Below are positions 13,740 to 13,757 of a DNA stretch of 13,757 nucleotides, piece by piece. The DNA comes from JAJPJQ01 sp036522615. GTDB lineage: Bacteria; Desulfobacterota; Binatia; UBA9968. The position numbers and the translations under genes are program-made. The DNA lies in NCBI GenBank assembly GCA_036522615.1, contig DATDFN010000234.1:1-13757 (forward strand), in the 5' to 3' direction. Numbering within the stretch: the first letter of the stretch is position 1; each line of letters opens with the position of its first letter. A model generated the notes under the pieces. That model searched no databases. It saw nothing but the letters and a program-made list of their open reading frames with translations, and was not told where the DNA came from.

Positions 13740-13757
13740 ATGAAGACTTTATTTTCA
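13740..13757 (+). CDS. Start of a gene, six codons visible (3' truncated by window edge)
   Basis: ATG 13740 begins MKTLFS and runs off the window. The call rests on the strong Shine-Dalgarno and the promoter about 60 bases upstream. The opening Met-Lys followed by small and hydrophobic residues would suit a signal peptide, but six residues cannot show that. No function can be given. Confidence 0.65.

Noticed and set aside
1..13757. Mobile element, defence island, CRISPR array, tRNA or rRNA
   Set aside because: I saw no transposase, integrase, restriction or toxin motifs, no regular spacer repeats and no cloverleaf or rRNA landmarks on either strand. Base composition is even across the window.

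Overview
The window is a compact, GC-rich (by eye near 60% G+C) bacterial chromosome segment made mostly of housekeeping and metabolic genes. It holds ten complete protein-coding genes plus one truncated at each edge. I see no rRNA, tRNA, CRISPR array, insertion sequence, phage gene or integrase. The gene mix (RadC, RlmI-type methyltransferase, MoaC, TrxB, CorA, AsnB, HisF, TauE/SafE) is typical of a free-living Gram-negative-type bacterium. The gene order, the COG1233 flavoprotein and the folate-binding GcvT-family protein remind me of uncultivated soil or subsurface lineages near Deltaproteobacteria, Rokubacteria or NC10, but sequence reading alone cannot fix the taxon.

Layout, left to right. 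(1) 1-687, +: the C-terminal half of an MFS transporter. (2) 684-3119, -: a probable operon moaC > rlmI-like > radC. (3) 3165-5169, +: trxB, then corA. (4) 5166-8484, -: a COG1233 phytoene-desaturase-like flavoprotein followed by asnB. (5) 8538-9779, +: a GcvT/aminomethyltransferase-family gene, divergent from the flavoprotein. (6) 9727-12655, -: a tight run hisF > M28 peptidase > Hsp70-type ATPase. (7) 12787-13599, +: a TauE/SafE membrane permease. (8) 13740 to the end, +: the first six codons of a new gene behind a good sigma70-like promoter and a strong Shine-Dalgarno. Gene density is very high. The longest gene-free stretches are 13600-13739 and 12656-12786, so no stretch over 300 bases lacks a gene.

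Every convergent junction is an overlap of the two coding ends: 4 bp at 684-687, 4 bp at 5166-5169 and 53 bp at 9727-9779. None has a visible intrinsic terminator. The divergent junctions carry short dyads or repeats that could be operators (3146-3160, 8520-8535, 12750-12786).

I do not find a clear new defence, mobile or biosynthetic system. The points most worth a second look are: the divergent COG1233 flavoprotein/GcvT-family pair, which may be a folate-linked one-carbon catabolic module; the orphan hisF with a possibly leaderless promoter that leads into an M28 peptidase and an Hsp70 lacking its substrate-binding domain; a hairpin that overlaps the asnB Shine-Dalgarno; and the GcvT-family C-terminus, which is written through the 3' end of the Hsp70 gene.
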